From: Macrostomum hystrix
Taxonomy: Eukaryota > Platyhelminthes > Macrostomidae
Direction of reading: 5' to 3'
Length of the DNA: 64,000 nucleotides
Assembly: GCA_950097015.1 (NCBI GenBank)
Contig: CATNEN010000038.1
Location: 29,356,501-29,420,500, forward strand
This document shows positions 1 through 12,000 of the stretch, piece after piece. Every line of letters begins with the position of its first letter. Within the stretch, counting starts at the first letter, position 1. A program made the translations under genes and the position numbers. The notes under the pieces are model-generated. The model was not told the DNA's origin. It worked only from the letters and a program-made list of their open reading frames with translations, and searched no databases.

Positions 1-95
1 TTTTAGAAAATGCGCAACAAAAAGTTGGCCCGTGTTCTTAAGTTTCGTGTGCTTGCGTTGCTCCGTTCGGGTGCAGCACATAAAATTGTCATTTG
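1..95 (-). repeat. Dispersed repeat fragment (family D)
   Basis: The reverse complement of this stretch matches 7985-8070 closely over about 85 bp; both copies share the core GCAACGCAAGCACACGAAAC. A shorter related piece lies near 16540-16605. Repetition is seen directly; the element class is unknown. Bases 101-450 hold nothing I can identify. Confidence 0.6.
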
Positions 96-449
96 GGAAT
101 CCACACTTGGTAGTTCTACGGTTAATTTGCTTCTATATATAAATTTAAGTCATTTTTGACAGCCTTGACACTGATTTTTACTGTTTCAGAGTCATTATGC
201 GATGTACCGAACGCTGGTAATGCCCTGATCAATTAGAATTAAAAATAGATTTTAATTTCTTAATTAAAAAAAGTATTTTTAAACGGTGTCTGTACTTTAA
301 ACAGTGTACTTCTAACATTACTATATTATTTGTTTTTAATTGCGAACTAATACAAAGATGTTATGTACATCAGTATTGCTGTTTCTTGTGATGTTTTAGT
401 ATGCCAATATGTCCCAGTAATCGCAGTTAAAATAAGTAATTATATTCGT

Positions 450-690
450 CAGTGCTATATTCAGCGTCTGAGTAGACAGCCCATTCCGCGAGCTCCTTAG
501 CACACACGAAGGAGGTGTGTTCACCCGCTCTGACTTTCTCATCGTCATGCACTGTACACTCTCACTGTGCCTTTGATGGTTGGCCCTTACGAGCATCAAT
601 TTCACTATTATCCTTTAAGCCTTCTCCAGCCTAAAAGGAATTCGAACTCGAGACATTAGTGCAAGTGTTCTATTATCGGCATAATTCTAG
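450..690 (-). mobile_element. Degenerate tRNA-derived SINE, family A
   Basis: Shares with the full copies at 50345-50705 and 55820-56205 the segments around TTTCTCATCGTCA, CTGTACACTCTCACTGTGCC and AAGCCTTCTC. It is more diverged than the other copies and its tRNA-like head is weak. Lies upstream of the first large array in what is probably an NDRG intron. Confidence 0.5.
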
Positions 691-820
691 ACATGTTTTT
701 TATTCGCATTACTCCTCGTTCTGTAAATTAAACAGCGGCGTCGAAGAGAAGGAGGGCCTACTGGCTGAGCGAAAATATGCCACTTATGCAGACGGCTTGC
801 CCGGAAAGTAAGTCCCCCTC

Positions 821-2294
821 AGAAATTTGAGTCTGGGTAGACATTTGGTAGTCTGGGTAGACAGTTGGTAGTCTGGGTAGACAGTTTTGAGTCTGGGTAG
901 ACAGTTGGTAGTCTGGGTAGACAGTTGGTAGTCTGGGTAGACATTTTGAAGTCTGGGTAGACATTTTGAAGTCTGGGTAGACAGTTGGGAGTCTGGGTAG
1001 ACAGTTGGGAGTCTGGGTAGACAGTTGGGAGTCTGGGTAGACAGTTGGGAGTCTGGGTAGACAGTTGGGAGTCTGGGTAGACAGTTGGAAGTCTGGGTAG
1101 ACAGTTGGTAGTCTAGGTAGACATTTGGGAGTCTGGGTAGACATTTTGAAGTCTGGGTAGACAGTTGGGAGTCTGGGTAGACATTTGGTAGTCTGGGTAG
1201 ACAGTTGGTAGTCTAGGTAGACATTTGGGAGTCAGGGTAGACATTTTGAAGTCTGGGTAGACAGTTGGGAGTCTGGGTAGACAGTTGCGAGTCTGGGTAG
1301 ACAGTTGGGATTCTGGGCAGACAGTTGGGAGTCTAGGTAGACAATTGGGAGTCTGGGTAGGCATTTGGGAGTCTGGGTAGACATTTGGAAGTCTGGGTAG
1401 ACATTTTGAAGTCTGGGTAGACAGTTGGGAGTCTGGGTAGACAGTTGGGAGTCTGGGTAGACAGTTGGGAGTCTGGGTAGACAGTTGGGAGTCTGGGTAG
1501 ACAGTTGGGAGTCTGGGTAGACAGTTGGGAGTCTGGGTAGACAGTTGGGAGTCTGGGTAGACAGTTGGTAGTCTAGGTAGACAGTTGGGAGTCTGGGTAG
1601 ACAGTTGGGAGTCTGGGTAGACAGTTGGGAGTCTGGGTAGACATTTGGAAGTCTGGGTAGACAGTTTGGAGTCTGGGTAGACATTTGGAAGTCTGATTAT
1701 ACAGTTGGTAGTCTAGGTAGACATTTGGGAGTCTGGGTAGACAGTTGGGAGTCTGGGTAGACAGTTGGGAGTCTGGGTAGACATTTGGGAGTCTGGGTAG
1801 ACAGTTGGGAGTCTGGGTAGACAGTTGGGAGTCTGGGTAGACAGTTGGGAGTCTGGGTAGACAGTTTGGAGTCTGGGTAGACAGTTGGGAGTCTGGGTAG
1901 ACATTTGGAAGTCTGATTATACAGTTGGTAGTCTAGGTAGACATTTGGGAGTCTGGGTAGACAGTTGGGAGTCTGGGTAGACAGTTGGGAGTCTGGGTAG
2001 ACATTTGGAAGTCTGATTATACAGTTGGTAGTCTAGGTAGACATTTGGGAGTCTGGGTAGACAGTTGGGAGTCTGGGTAGACAGTTGGGAGTCTGGGTAG
2101 ACATTTGGGAGTCTGGGTAGACAGTTGGGAGTCTGGGTAGACAGTTGGGAGTCTGGGTAGACAGTTGGGAGTCTGGGTAGACATTTGGAAGTCTGGGTAG
2201 ACAGTTTGGAGTCTGGGTAGACATTTGGAAGTCTGATTATACAGTTGGTAGTCTAGGTAGACATTTGGAAGTCTGGGTAGACATTTTGAAGTCA
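821..2294. repeat. Minisatellite, 20-bp unit, about 74 copies
   Basis: Consensus unit GTCTGGGTAGACAGTTGGGA. Variant units ending in ATTATACAG recur at 1681, 1901, 2001 and 2221 (spacings 220, 100, 220), so blocks were duplicated as higher-order units. The array runs to within about 16 bp of the 3' splice site of the NDRG exon at 2311 and fills nearly all of the visible intron. Confidence 0.95.
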
Positions 2295-2310
2295 ACATTT
2301 TGCTCAACAG

Positions 2311-4030
2311 TTGCTGCCGATCTGCCCGCCCACAGAATCGGTTATCCCAGCCTAGACGAGATAGCCGAGATGCTGCAGTCAGTTGTTAGCCATTTCAACC
2401 TGTCCTATTTTGTTGGATTCGGTTTCGGCGCCGGCGCGAATGTTCTGTGTCGCTACGCTCTGCGCTACCCGGATAGGGTGCTTAGCCTGTTCCTAATTAA
2501 TCCCAATGCTATGACGGACAATACCTATTATAATTGGCTATTCGCTAACAACAATGCCGAATGGCAGCGAATGTCTCAGGGCCTACTGACCGACGCGGCT
2601 TTGAAGCTACTGGAGCGGCATTGGTTTGGCCACACTGGCTCAGATTCTGTTGACCTACTGGAGGCATGCAAACAGCAACTGCTTGGCATGTGCCTACCCA
2701 ATGTGGCTGGCTACGTTAAAGCCTATTACGATAGGCCAGATTTGGGCATTCAACGCGACCTGGCTAAACTGCCTGGCAGCGGGATTCGAACTCTGGATGT
2801 GCAGGTAATAATGTGATTTACAGCGCACCTTCGATTTGCGAATATTAAACTCATCCAGCACCTCATCAGCTTATCCAGCACCTCATCAGCTTATCCAGCA
2901 TCTCATCAACTCATCCAGCACCTCACCAGCTTATCCAGCACCTCATCAGCTTATCCAGCATCTAATCCACTCATCCAGCATCTCATCAACTCATCCACCA
3001 TCTCATCAACTCATCCAGCACCTCATCAACTCATCCAGCATCTCATCAACTCATCCACCATCTCATCAACTCATCCAGCACCTCATTAACTCACCCAGCA
3101 TCTAACCAACTCACCCAGCATCTCATCAACTCACCCAGCATCTAATCAACTCACCCAGCATCTCATCAACTCACCCAGCATCTAATCAACTCACCCAGCA
3201 TCTAACCAACTCACCCAGCATCTCATCAACTCACCCAGCATCTAATCAACTCATCCAGCACCTCATTAACTCACCCAGCATCTAACCAACTCACCCAGCA
3301 TCTCATCAACTCACCCAGCATCTCATCAACTCATCCAGCATCTCATTAACTCACCCAGCATCTCATCAACTCATCCAGCATCTCATTAACTCACCCAGCA
3401 TCTCATCAACTCATCCAGCATCTAATCAACTCATCCAGCATCTCATTATCTCACCCAGCATCTCATTATCTCACCCAGCATCTCATTATCTCACCCAGCA
3501 TCTCATTATCTCACCCAGCATCTCATTATCTCACCCAGCATCTCATTAACTCACCCAGCATCTCATTAACTCACCCAGCATCTAACCAACTCACCCAGCA
3601 CCTCCCTCATCAACATATAATCTATCCGATCATAAAGTTGCCTCAGAGTTATTTGAATCAGGAACCAGCTCTTGATAAAAGTTTTGTTTCTGAATGATCC
3701 CAATCACAGGCCTTCCTAGTCACTGGCGGCCTGGCCAAAGAGATGGTTAGTCGCCTAGTAGCTATGAATTCTCGCTGCGATCCGAGTCGCACCGAGTTTC
3801 TAGTTGTCGACGACTGCGACGGCATGATGATGGAGACTGACCCGGCCCGCCTGGCGGTCCTGCTCCTTCGCCATCTGCGTTCTATCGGTCTCGTTGTCTC
3901 CCTGACGCCTGAGAGAGTCAAAGAAATAGCTAAACAACGTTGCGCTATGGCCGAAACTGTTGAAGGAATCGATGAGACTGTCGGGTCTATTGCTGCTTCT
4001 GATTGCACGGCTGATAGTGGCGATGCTTGA
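2311..4030 (+). CDS. NDRG: NDRG-family protein, last two exons
   Basis: Exons 2311-2804 and 3710-4030 (stop included), with acceptors AACAG and CACAG, donor CAG|GTAATA, and phase 0 across the intron. NDRG proteins are alpha/beta-hydrolase-fold proteins without the catalytic nucleophile, linked to differentiation and stress. The first exon shows the family landmarks YPSLDEIAEML and GFGFGAGANV; the nucleophile elbow has Gly where active hydrolases have Ser. NPNAMTDNTYYNW fits the family's INVNPxxxGWxxW region. The last exon carries SRCDPSRTEFLVVDDCDGMM, matching the SKLDPTKTTxLKMADCGG segment, and a terminal helix. The visible part is 164 plus 106 residues. The first visible codon is completed from an upstream exon, so the N-terminus lies outside the window. 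The threonine/serine-rich tail of some vertebrate paralogues is absent. Confidence 0.9.
2845..3602. repeat. Minisatellite, 20-bp unit, about 38 copies
   Basis: Consensus CTCATCAACTCACCCAGCAT with frequent TAATCA/CATTAT variants. It starts about 40 bp after the NDRG donor and occupies most of the 905-bp intron. It shares ATCTCATCAAC with the 41-bp array at 29375-33376. Confidence 0.95.
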
Positions 4031-4224
4031 TTATCTAGTGCCGGGACTTCAGGGAATCGGGAGATCTAAAACATCTTACCTTTATGGGAATTTATTTTTA
4101 TCAAAATAGAGTTTTTTTATTAGTATAAGCTAATTAAAAAATACGAAATTTAAAAAATTTGGAACTTCTTTCCAATCTTTTTTTAAAGAATTAAGCACTT
4201 CAATAGCTAATTTCACAAAACAGA

Positions 4225-6712
4225 ACACTTCAGGAACTGATTGCCAAGAAATTAAAAGAAACTTCAGGAACGGATTTCCTCGATTTACACTCTTCAGAAA
4301 CATATTTCCTAGAATCCTGCTATACAGGAACTGATTTCCTAGATTTAAACTCTTCAGGATCTGATTTCCGAGAATCCAACTATTCAGGAACAGATTTCCT
4401 AGAATCCTACTATTCAAGATCTGATTTCCTAGAATCCAGCTTTTCAGAAACAGATTTCCTAGAATCCTAGAATCCTAGAATTCAGGAACAGATTTCCTAG
4501 AATCCTACTATTCAAGATCTGATTTCCTAGAATCCTGCTATTTAGAAACAGATTTCCTAGAATCCAACTATTCAGAACCTGATTTCTTAGAATCAAACTA
4601 TTCAGGAATTGATTTCCTAGAATCCTACTGTTCAGGAACAGATTTCCTAGAATCCAACTCTTCAGGATCTGATTTCCTAGAATCCTACTGTTCAGGAACA
4701 TATTTCCTAGAATCCAACTTTCAGGAACAGATTTCCTAGAATCCAACTTTCAGGAACAGATTTACTAGAATCCTATTACTCAGGAACAGATTTCCTAGAA
4801 TCCAACTATTCAGGAACAGATTTCCTAGAATCCAACTACTCAGGAACAGATTTCCAAGAATCTAACTATTCAGGAACAGATTTCCTAGAATCCGACTATT
4901 CTGGATCTGAATTCCCAGAATCCAACTATTCAGGAACTGATTTCCTAGAATCCGACTATTCTGGATCTGATTTCCTAGAATCCAACTCTTCTGGATCTGA
5001 ATTCCCAGAATCCAACTATTCAGGAACTGATTTCCTAGAATCCAACTATTCAGGAACTGATTGCCTAGAATCCAAATCTTCAGGATCTGATTTCCTAGAA
5101 TCCAACTTATCAGTAACTGATTTCCTAGAATCCAACTATTCAGGATCTGATTTCCTAGAATCCTGGTTTTTAGAAACAGATTTCCTAGAATCCTACTATT
5201 CAAGATCTGATTTCCTAGAATCCTGCTATTTAGAAACAGATTTCCTAGAATCCAACTATTCAGAACCTGATTTCTTAGAATCCAACTATTCAGGAATTGA
5301 TTTCCTAGAATCCTACTGTTCAGGAACAGATTTCCTAGAATCCAACTCTTCAGGATCTGATTTCCTAGAATCCTACTGTTCAGGAACATATTTCCTAGAA
5401 TCCAACTTTCAGGAACAGATTTCCTAGAATCCAACTTTCAGGAACAGATTTACTAGAATCCTATTACTCAGGAACAGATTTCCTAGAATCCAACTATTCA
5501 GGAACAGATTTCCTAGAATCCAACTACTCAGGAACAGATTTCCAAGAATCTAACTATTCTGGAACAGATTTCCTAGAATCCGACTATTCTGGATCTGAAT
5601 TCCCAGAATCCAACTATTCAGGAACTGATTTCCTAGAATCCGACTATTCTGGATCTGATTTCCTAGAATCCAACTCTTCTGGATCTGAATTCCCAGAATC
5701 CAACTATTCAGGAACTGATTTCCTAAAATCCGACTATTCAGGAACTGATTTCCTAGAATCCAACTATTCAGGAACTGATTGCCTAGAATCCAAATCTTCA
5801 GGATCTGATTTCCTAGAATCCAACTTATCAGTAACTGATTTCCTAGAATCCAACTATTCAGGATCTGATTTCCTAGAATCCAACTATTCAGGAACAGATT
5901 TCCTAGAATCCTACTATTCAAGATCTGATTTCCTAGAATCCTGCTTTTTAGAAACAGATTTCCTAGAATCCAACAATTCAGGAACAGATTTCCTAGAATC
6001 CTACTATTCAAGATCTGATTTCCTAGAATCCTGCTATTTAGAAACAGATTTCCTAGAATCCAACTATTCAGAACCTGATTTCTTAGAATCCAACTATTCA
6101 GGAATTGATTTCCCAGAATCCTACTGTTCAGGAACAGATTTCCTAGAATCCAACTCTTCAGGATCTGATTTCCTAGAATCCTACTGTTCAGGAACATATT
6201 TCCTAGAATCCAACTTTCAGGAACAGATTTCCTAGAATCCAACTTTCAGGAACAGATTTACTAGAATCCTATTACTCAGGAACAGATTTCCTAGAATCCA
6301 ACTATTCAGGAACAGATTTCCTAGAATCCAACTACTCAGGAACAGATTTCCAAGAATCTAACTATTCAGGAACAGATTTCCTAGAATCCGACTATTCTGG
6401 ATCTGAATTCCCAGAATCCAACTACTCAGGAACTGATTTCCTAGAATCCGACTATTCTGGAACTGATTTCCTAGAATCCGACTATTCAGGAACTGATTTC
6501 CTAGAATCCAACTACTCAGGAACTGATTTCCTAGAATCCGACTATTCAGGAACTGATTTCCTAGAATCCAACTATTCAGGAACTGATTTCCTAGAATCCA
6601 ACTATTCAGGAACTGATTGCCTAGAATCCTACTATTCAGGAACTGATTTCCTAGAATCCAACTATTCAGGAACATATTTCCTAGAATCCTACTATTCAGG
6701 AACTGATTTTGT
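4225..6712. repeat. Minisatellite, about 30-bp unit, higher-order structure
   Basis: About 83 units containing GATTTCCTAGAATCCAACTA followed by TTCAGGAACA or TTCAGGATCT. Near-identical multi-unit blocks recur; a landmark unit falls at 4717, 5405 and 6213, giving offsets of 688 and 808. The array occupies the space between the convergent NDRG and hemicentin genes. The long minus-strand ORFs over it arise from the 30-bp period. Confidence 0.95.
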
Positions 6713-7540
6713 TACAGTTGTTTAAAATTTCTTTATAACCTCCTCAGCTTTCACATAGTTCATTCTTTTTAACATGCACCTGCTTTGCTTAATGATTTGA
6801 TACTAATTACTTAGTGTAACCTTTGTGTCTCATTCTAATTTGTGCTTTGGCTTTTTGTCTTCCGTCGAACGAATTTGTTAACAATTTTTCTTGATTAGTT
6901 TCTAACAAGTCATATTCAGAAAGCCAGTTTTTATTAGTTATACTATTTTCTTTGTACTAATAATATACTTGACCTTAAATTCGCACTTTAAAAAGCTGCA
7001 AATTTCAATTGAAAAAAAGCTAAAAATAATCTCAGCTGTCCCTTGCACTTAGTTAAAATTATCGCATTTTTTAATATATACTTTCACTAAAATATTATGC
7101 TGTAGTTTTCAGAAAACACTATGTACTGCTTATATGCTATGTAAATTTTCATAGTGATTTGTACTACGAAATAGTCGCATCGTTCATGAAAGCTGATTGA
7201 CTATTTCCTTCATATCATCACAAAATTTCGCAAAAAAAACTAAAGTTGTAGTAAAAATAATAATAGTAATATATACTCGTAAATATATAAAGAGCATTTT
7301 GTTTCTATTTAAGCACTTGCTTTTCTGATGATTTTTAAATAGAATTTAACCATTTGTTATTAATTTTTTTACATTATTTTTTATGCGTAGAACACATTAT
7401 TATGTTGAACATATATATTCACATTAACATGCTATATAGAAAGTTAGCGATAAAAATTACACAAAGTAGCTCATCTAGACTTACTATGAATACTATTTGT
7501 AATTATGATTGATTTCACCTGTCACAATTGGGCCAGATGT
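6713..7540. other. AT-rich intergenic stretch
   Basis: No ORF, RNA gene or repeat array is recognised. The sequence is AT-rich with short homopolymers and lies between the 30-bp array and a cluster of SINE-like pieces. Confidence 0.6.
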
Positions 7541-7640
7541 GCACCTAATGCGCGGCGTACGGCTGTTCAGTCCATGGACTGTGGGGACGCCACACCCACC
7601 CTCAGTTATCCCATTTAATAGTTAGAACTACAAAGGGGAA
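7540..7640 (-). mobile_element. SINE-like fragment, family B
   Basis: Shares GTCCATGGACT, a following GTGGG.AC..CAC and a CTCAGT.A.CCC stretch with 9035-9250. The homology ends just before the foldback element at 7651, so the fragment may have been interrupted by that insertion. Confidence 0.45.
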
Positions 7641-7650
7641 ATCCCCCCCA

Positions 7651-7973
7651 CCCGCCTGGCTGTCGTAATCCGGTTTTCATCCGGCCTCGTCCGGTTTCTC
7701 ATCCGGTGGAGGCGTGCATACATTTCGTCCGGATTCGCTCCGGAATTTGCTCCGCCCTGTCACCCGCGGTTTCCCGGATAGCTTCCCGGATGAATTTCCG
7801 GACTAATGTTGGTTGAGCACCCGGATGAAAGGTCAAATATGCATGTTTTCATCCGGTTTGTAAACTTTTCATCCGGCTCTCATCCGGCTTTTAAATGGGA
7901 CATTTGCATTACGTACCGGATGAAATTCCGGACGTCGCCCCGGATGAAAACCGGATTACGGCAGCCAGGCGGG
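7651..7973. mobile_element. Foldback/MITE-like element with 34-bp inverted ends
   Basis: Bases 7651-7684 and the reverse complement of 7940-7973 agree at 33 of 34 positions; both begin CCCGCCTGGCTG. The interior is full of short TCATCCGG / CCGGATGA words in both orientations. No transposase is present and I see no convincing target-site duplication. A non-autonomous DNA transposon is the natural reading; a hairpin-forming repeat is the alternative. Confidence 0.65.
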
Positions 7974-7984
7974 CAGCTGACCAT

Positions 7985-8130
7985 TTTTTGTGCTGCATCC
8001 GAAACGAAGCAACGCAAGCACACGAAACTCAGGAACACGGGGGCCAATTTTTTTTGCACATCTTCTGAAACAAGAATCAAGTCGCCAGCTCTTCAGACCG
8101 TCGAGATATTCAATGTTTCTGGCCGAAAGT
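7985..8130 (+). repeat. Dispersed repeat, family D
   Basis: Matches the reverse complement of 1-95 and, at its right part (CATCTTCTGAAAC, GTCGAGATATTCAA), the fragment near 16540-16605. The reading frames over it do not resemble a protein I know. Confidence 0.5.
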
Positions 8131-8384
8131 CTGATTTTACCCATCAGAGATGGTGTATTACATACACCCCTATGCACGAATCAGCACTGCGCCTCAGTGC
8201 GGCCTTGCCAGGCCTTCAAAATTTATCTTCAAAGGCTACAACTGGTGGAAATAGGTCACTATGGAAACCCTGATGCGAATTCCTCCTATTTCACTGATCA
8301 AGCCTAAATATTAGACGCAGCTCAACCACAGGACACCATCGCCTAGTCTGTCAACCAATCAGTCACTACACAACGCTGTTAGCA

Positions 8385-8515
8385 TTCAGGCGCTGCAAAA
8401 AATGTTCGATCGGCAAAATGGCTTGGTAGTCCTACTGTTAACAACTGGGTAATGCAGAATCGAACCCCCGACCTTCAATTCGTGAGTCTAATCTTGATCA
8501 CTAGCACTGTTTTAC
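8385..8515 (-). mobile_element. SINE-like element, family B, with tRNA-like head
   Basis: On the minus strand GGGGGTTCGATTC is an RNA polymerase III B box. AACTGGGTAATGCAGA on the plus strand matches the 9035-9250 copy. It lies just past the hemicentin stop codon, in its 3' flank. Confidence 0.5.
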
Positions 8516-8612
8516 AAGTCTTACAGAAGTCTTTCAGCTTAAAAAATTGTCTATCATTGCGCAAGAAACTAATAAAATAAAACTGACACAAAGCATCTAT
8601 TGATTGATCGAT

Positions 8613-9021
8613 TCAATTGAATCGCGGAAACAGGAACTGCAGCGTCGGTACACCGTAGTTATAGGCCGCAATGCTGATGTACACATTGAAGGTGGTTCGA
8701 AAGATCGGACTCTGCGCGCCGCGGAAGCACTCAGCTTTGATCTTCATTTCGAACATGCGGCCAAGCTTGCCGGGCAGATCCGCATCCGGTATGCGCACAA
8801 TGGTGACGCGACCGTCTCGACTAAGAATGTCGAACGGCGCCTCGCGCGACTTGTCCAACAGGCGGTAGTGACAATTGCGCAGGTCGGCGTGAGTGGAGTC
8901 GATGATCTTTAGCGTGAAGTTCGCGTGCTTAGGCAGGACGTTGATCACAATGAATTTCACACTGTCTCCGTTTGTGGAATTGCACTGCCGATCTCCAGGC
9001 GGGCACGGTATTAGGCAGACC
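8613..9021 (-). CDS. HMCN: Hemicentin exon 23: fibulin-type C-terminal module
   Basis: Acceptor AAAACAG at the 5' end and a TGA stop. The exon begins with the last cysteines of an EGF-like module (VCLIPCPPGDRQCNS) and continues KFIVINVLPKHANFTL, LRNCHYRLLD, RVTIVRIPDADL and FNVYISIAAYNYG. This is the beta-rich module shared by fibulin and hemicentin C-termini, which in those families mediates assembly and matrix contacts. Confidence 0.9.
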
Positions 9022-12000
9022 CTGTTTTAAGAATGCCGACATTGTACGGCAGTTCTGTCCATGGACTTGTGGGACCGTCACAGGCACACTCAGTAACCCC
9101 AGCTAATGCTGGTACCCATTTAACAGCTGGGTGAACTGAAGGAATGCAGAGTTAAGGGTCCTGCTAAAACCTAAAAAGATAAATTGTTCCACTGGAGTGG
9201 GGAATCGAACCCCCGACGCCGCTACGACTTGGCTAAAAGAACCTAAAAGAACCTAACGGTTTAGATATTACAAGAAGTAATTTTCCGCAAATAAGGTCCG
9301 CGTTCATTCTACAGCTACATAGAAATTCATAAGACTACAGAAGGCCGGATCGACTGTGAAGAAATGAGACGTCCATAAATAATACAGGATAATCCCATCA
9401 ACCAGAGCTCACCTCTGGCTAGGCTCATAGACATAACCAGCTGGGCATTGGATAGTTCTGCACTGATAGCCGCCTATCGTGTTCAGGCACTGTTGAAAGG
9501 CCGGGCAGGGCGCTGGGCCTCTGGTTGTCAGGCACTCGTCTACATCCTGACAGCGACCGGTTGCTATGACAACGCTGTAACCAGGCGGGCAGACGCATTG
9601 GTAGCCGGTCTCTGTGTCTCGACAACCGGCTTGGCAGGTGTGGCCAAACTGTGAGCAGGTTTGCCGCACTGAAAATGCATAGAAAATTTTGAATTGTCTT
9701 GGATATGCTGTATCGATTATCTCCCGAATCTCCCACTGTCCCAAATCTCCCACTCTCCTAAATCTCCCACTCTCCTAAATCTCCCAATCTCCCACTCTCC
9801 TAAATCTCATTTTCTACTAAATCTCCGATTCTCCAAAATCTCCCACTCTCCCAAATCTCCCGAATCGCCTATTCTACCAAATTTCCCACTCTCCTAAATC
9901 TCCCACTCTCCTAAATCTTCCACTCTCCCAAATCTCCCAAATCTCCCAAATCTTCCACTCTCCCAAATCTCCCAAATCTCCCACTCTCCCAAATCTCCCG
10001 AATCGCCTATTCTACCAAATCTCCCACTCTCCTAAATCTTCCACTCTCCTTAGTCTCACAATCTCCCAAATCTCCCACTCTCCCAAATCTCCCAAATCTC
10101 CCAAATCTCCCACTCTCCCAAATCTCCCGAATCGCCTATTCTACTAAATCTCCCACTCTCCTAAATCTCCCTCTCTGAAGCTCTCGTACTCCCCCAGTGT
10201 CCTACACTCTAATGCCAGCTCAAGCGAACTCTGTCTCAATCGTTTTTTTGAGCTCAGAGAATCTCATTAATAAATTTCTGTTGTCTGACTAGAAAATTTC
10301 CAAATATCAAGTCTCGTTGGCTGCTCCGGGTGGTGAAATGTACTTTATTTGTTATCCTATTTTCTCAGCGATTGGGTCTTGAAGCCTCAGCCACGTTATC
10401 AGACTCCTGACAGAATTGAATTAAACGCAGCGTTAGGAAGTGTTAGTCCTATAGGCAATCTACATGGTAAGCCATAGTATTTATCCCTAGGCTTAATATG
10501 TGTGGATCCTCGCGCGTGTTGGGTGATTTTGTGATCCGAGTTAATCCAAGATCAGTTCTGGTAATTTTCTTTTTTTTAATTTGCGTAGGAAATCCAATTC
10601 ATTCTCTTCGACTCTTCTACAAAAAATTATTGTAACCTATACGCTGAAATTCCGCCTTTAAAGTAGATTTCATGATTCACTGCGAATTAAGCTACTGCAA
10701 GTAGCATTTAACAATCTTTAGGGAATAATTAGTGCCGAATTTAAGTGCTATTTAGAAGTCTGCACGAGATTTCACCGATATCTGCAAGCTTTTATGAATC
10801 CGTATTTATGAGGCAGTGTACACTCTCACTGTGCCTTGGAGGCTGGCACTCAGAGGGGTAAATTGCGCGACAAGCCGCCAAGCCTTCTCTCCGCGGCTGC
10901 GTCCCAAATGAATGTGGCCTCGCCGCGGAATCGAGCTCAGGGACCTCGGCGCGAGAGGCAGATGAGATAGATGAGCTTTTTATTCTGTCGGATTTAACTT
11001 ACCGACGCAGTCTCGCTCCCAGCAGCCCCGAGTCTCAGCGCTGCTGCCGACACAGTCGGAGCCCCCGTTTCTCGGCGGCGGACTGTCGCAGCGTCGGGTT
11101 CGTCGAGTCCAACCGCCGGCTCCGCAGGACTGGCTGCACGGCGACCAGGCGGACCAATCAGAATAGGCGCCGTCTGCATAGATTCTCAAGCGAATCGTAG
11201 CCGACTCGGCGTAGCCCAACGGATTCTCGGCTACGCAGCGATAGACGCCAGAATCGGCGACCGGATCTGGACTGCTGAGCGTCAGCGACTCCGCTGTTCC
11301 TGACTCGGTTGACGGCTGCAGCGGGCGCGAGTCCTTTGTCCAGTAGATTCGCGGAGCTGGCCGGCCAACCGCCCGGCCGGGACAGCGGAGTTGCAACGGG
11401 CGGCCGGTTGGGGAGGCGGTCTCCAACGGAGCGCCGTCAAGGAACCGCGGCCGGCCGTCCGGCGGTGCCGTCAGCGACAGTTCGGCGCGGCTGCTGCCGC
11501 CGGGACTGAGGGCGGTGCAGGCGTAACGGCCGACGTCTGCCGCCTGCGAATAGAGTCAAAAAAGATCAGGATTCACATCTGATATGGGATCTCCCTGTTA
11601 TTTTAGGATTCCCCTGTTTTGGGCATTCCCCTGTTTTGGGGATTCCCCTTTTTCCGGGATCCTCCTGTTTTTGGGATTTACATGTTTTGGGAATTCCCCC
11701 TTGGGGATTCACCTGATTTAGGGATTCCCGTGTTTTGGGGATTCACCTGATTTAGGGATTGCCGTGTTTTAGGGATTCACTTTATTTAGGGTTCCCGTGT
11801 TTTGGTTTTAAGAGTCCTAGTTATTTTGTAATTCACTTTTTTCCATTATTTTAGGATTCATGTGTTATTTTAGATTTTCCTGTTTCAGTACTCCTCTGTT
11901 TTGGGATTCCATTAATTTATAATTGGATTCAGTTTCTTTTAGGATACCCCCATTTTCGGGATTCCCTTGATTTTGGTATTACACCGTTTATATTGACAGT

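Noticed and set aside
758-2307. Series of minus-strand ORFs with CLPRLPTVYPD-like repeats
   Set aside because: 20-bp minisatellite; a 60-bp frame cycle without stops explains them.
4130-6675. Minus-strand ORFs with ILGNQFLNS repeats resembling a repetitive protein
   Set aside because: 30-bp array between genes, with frequent frame breaks at 29-bp units and no start or splice signals.
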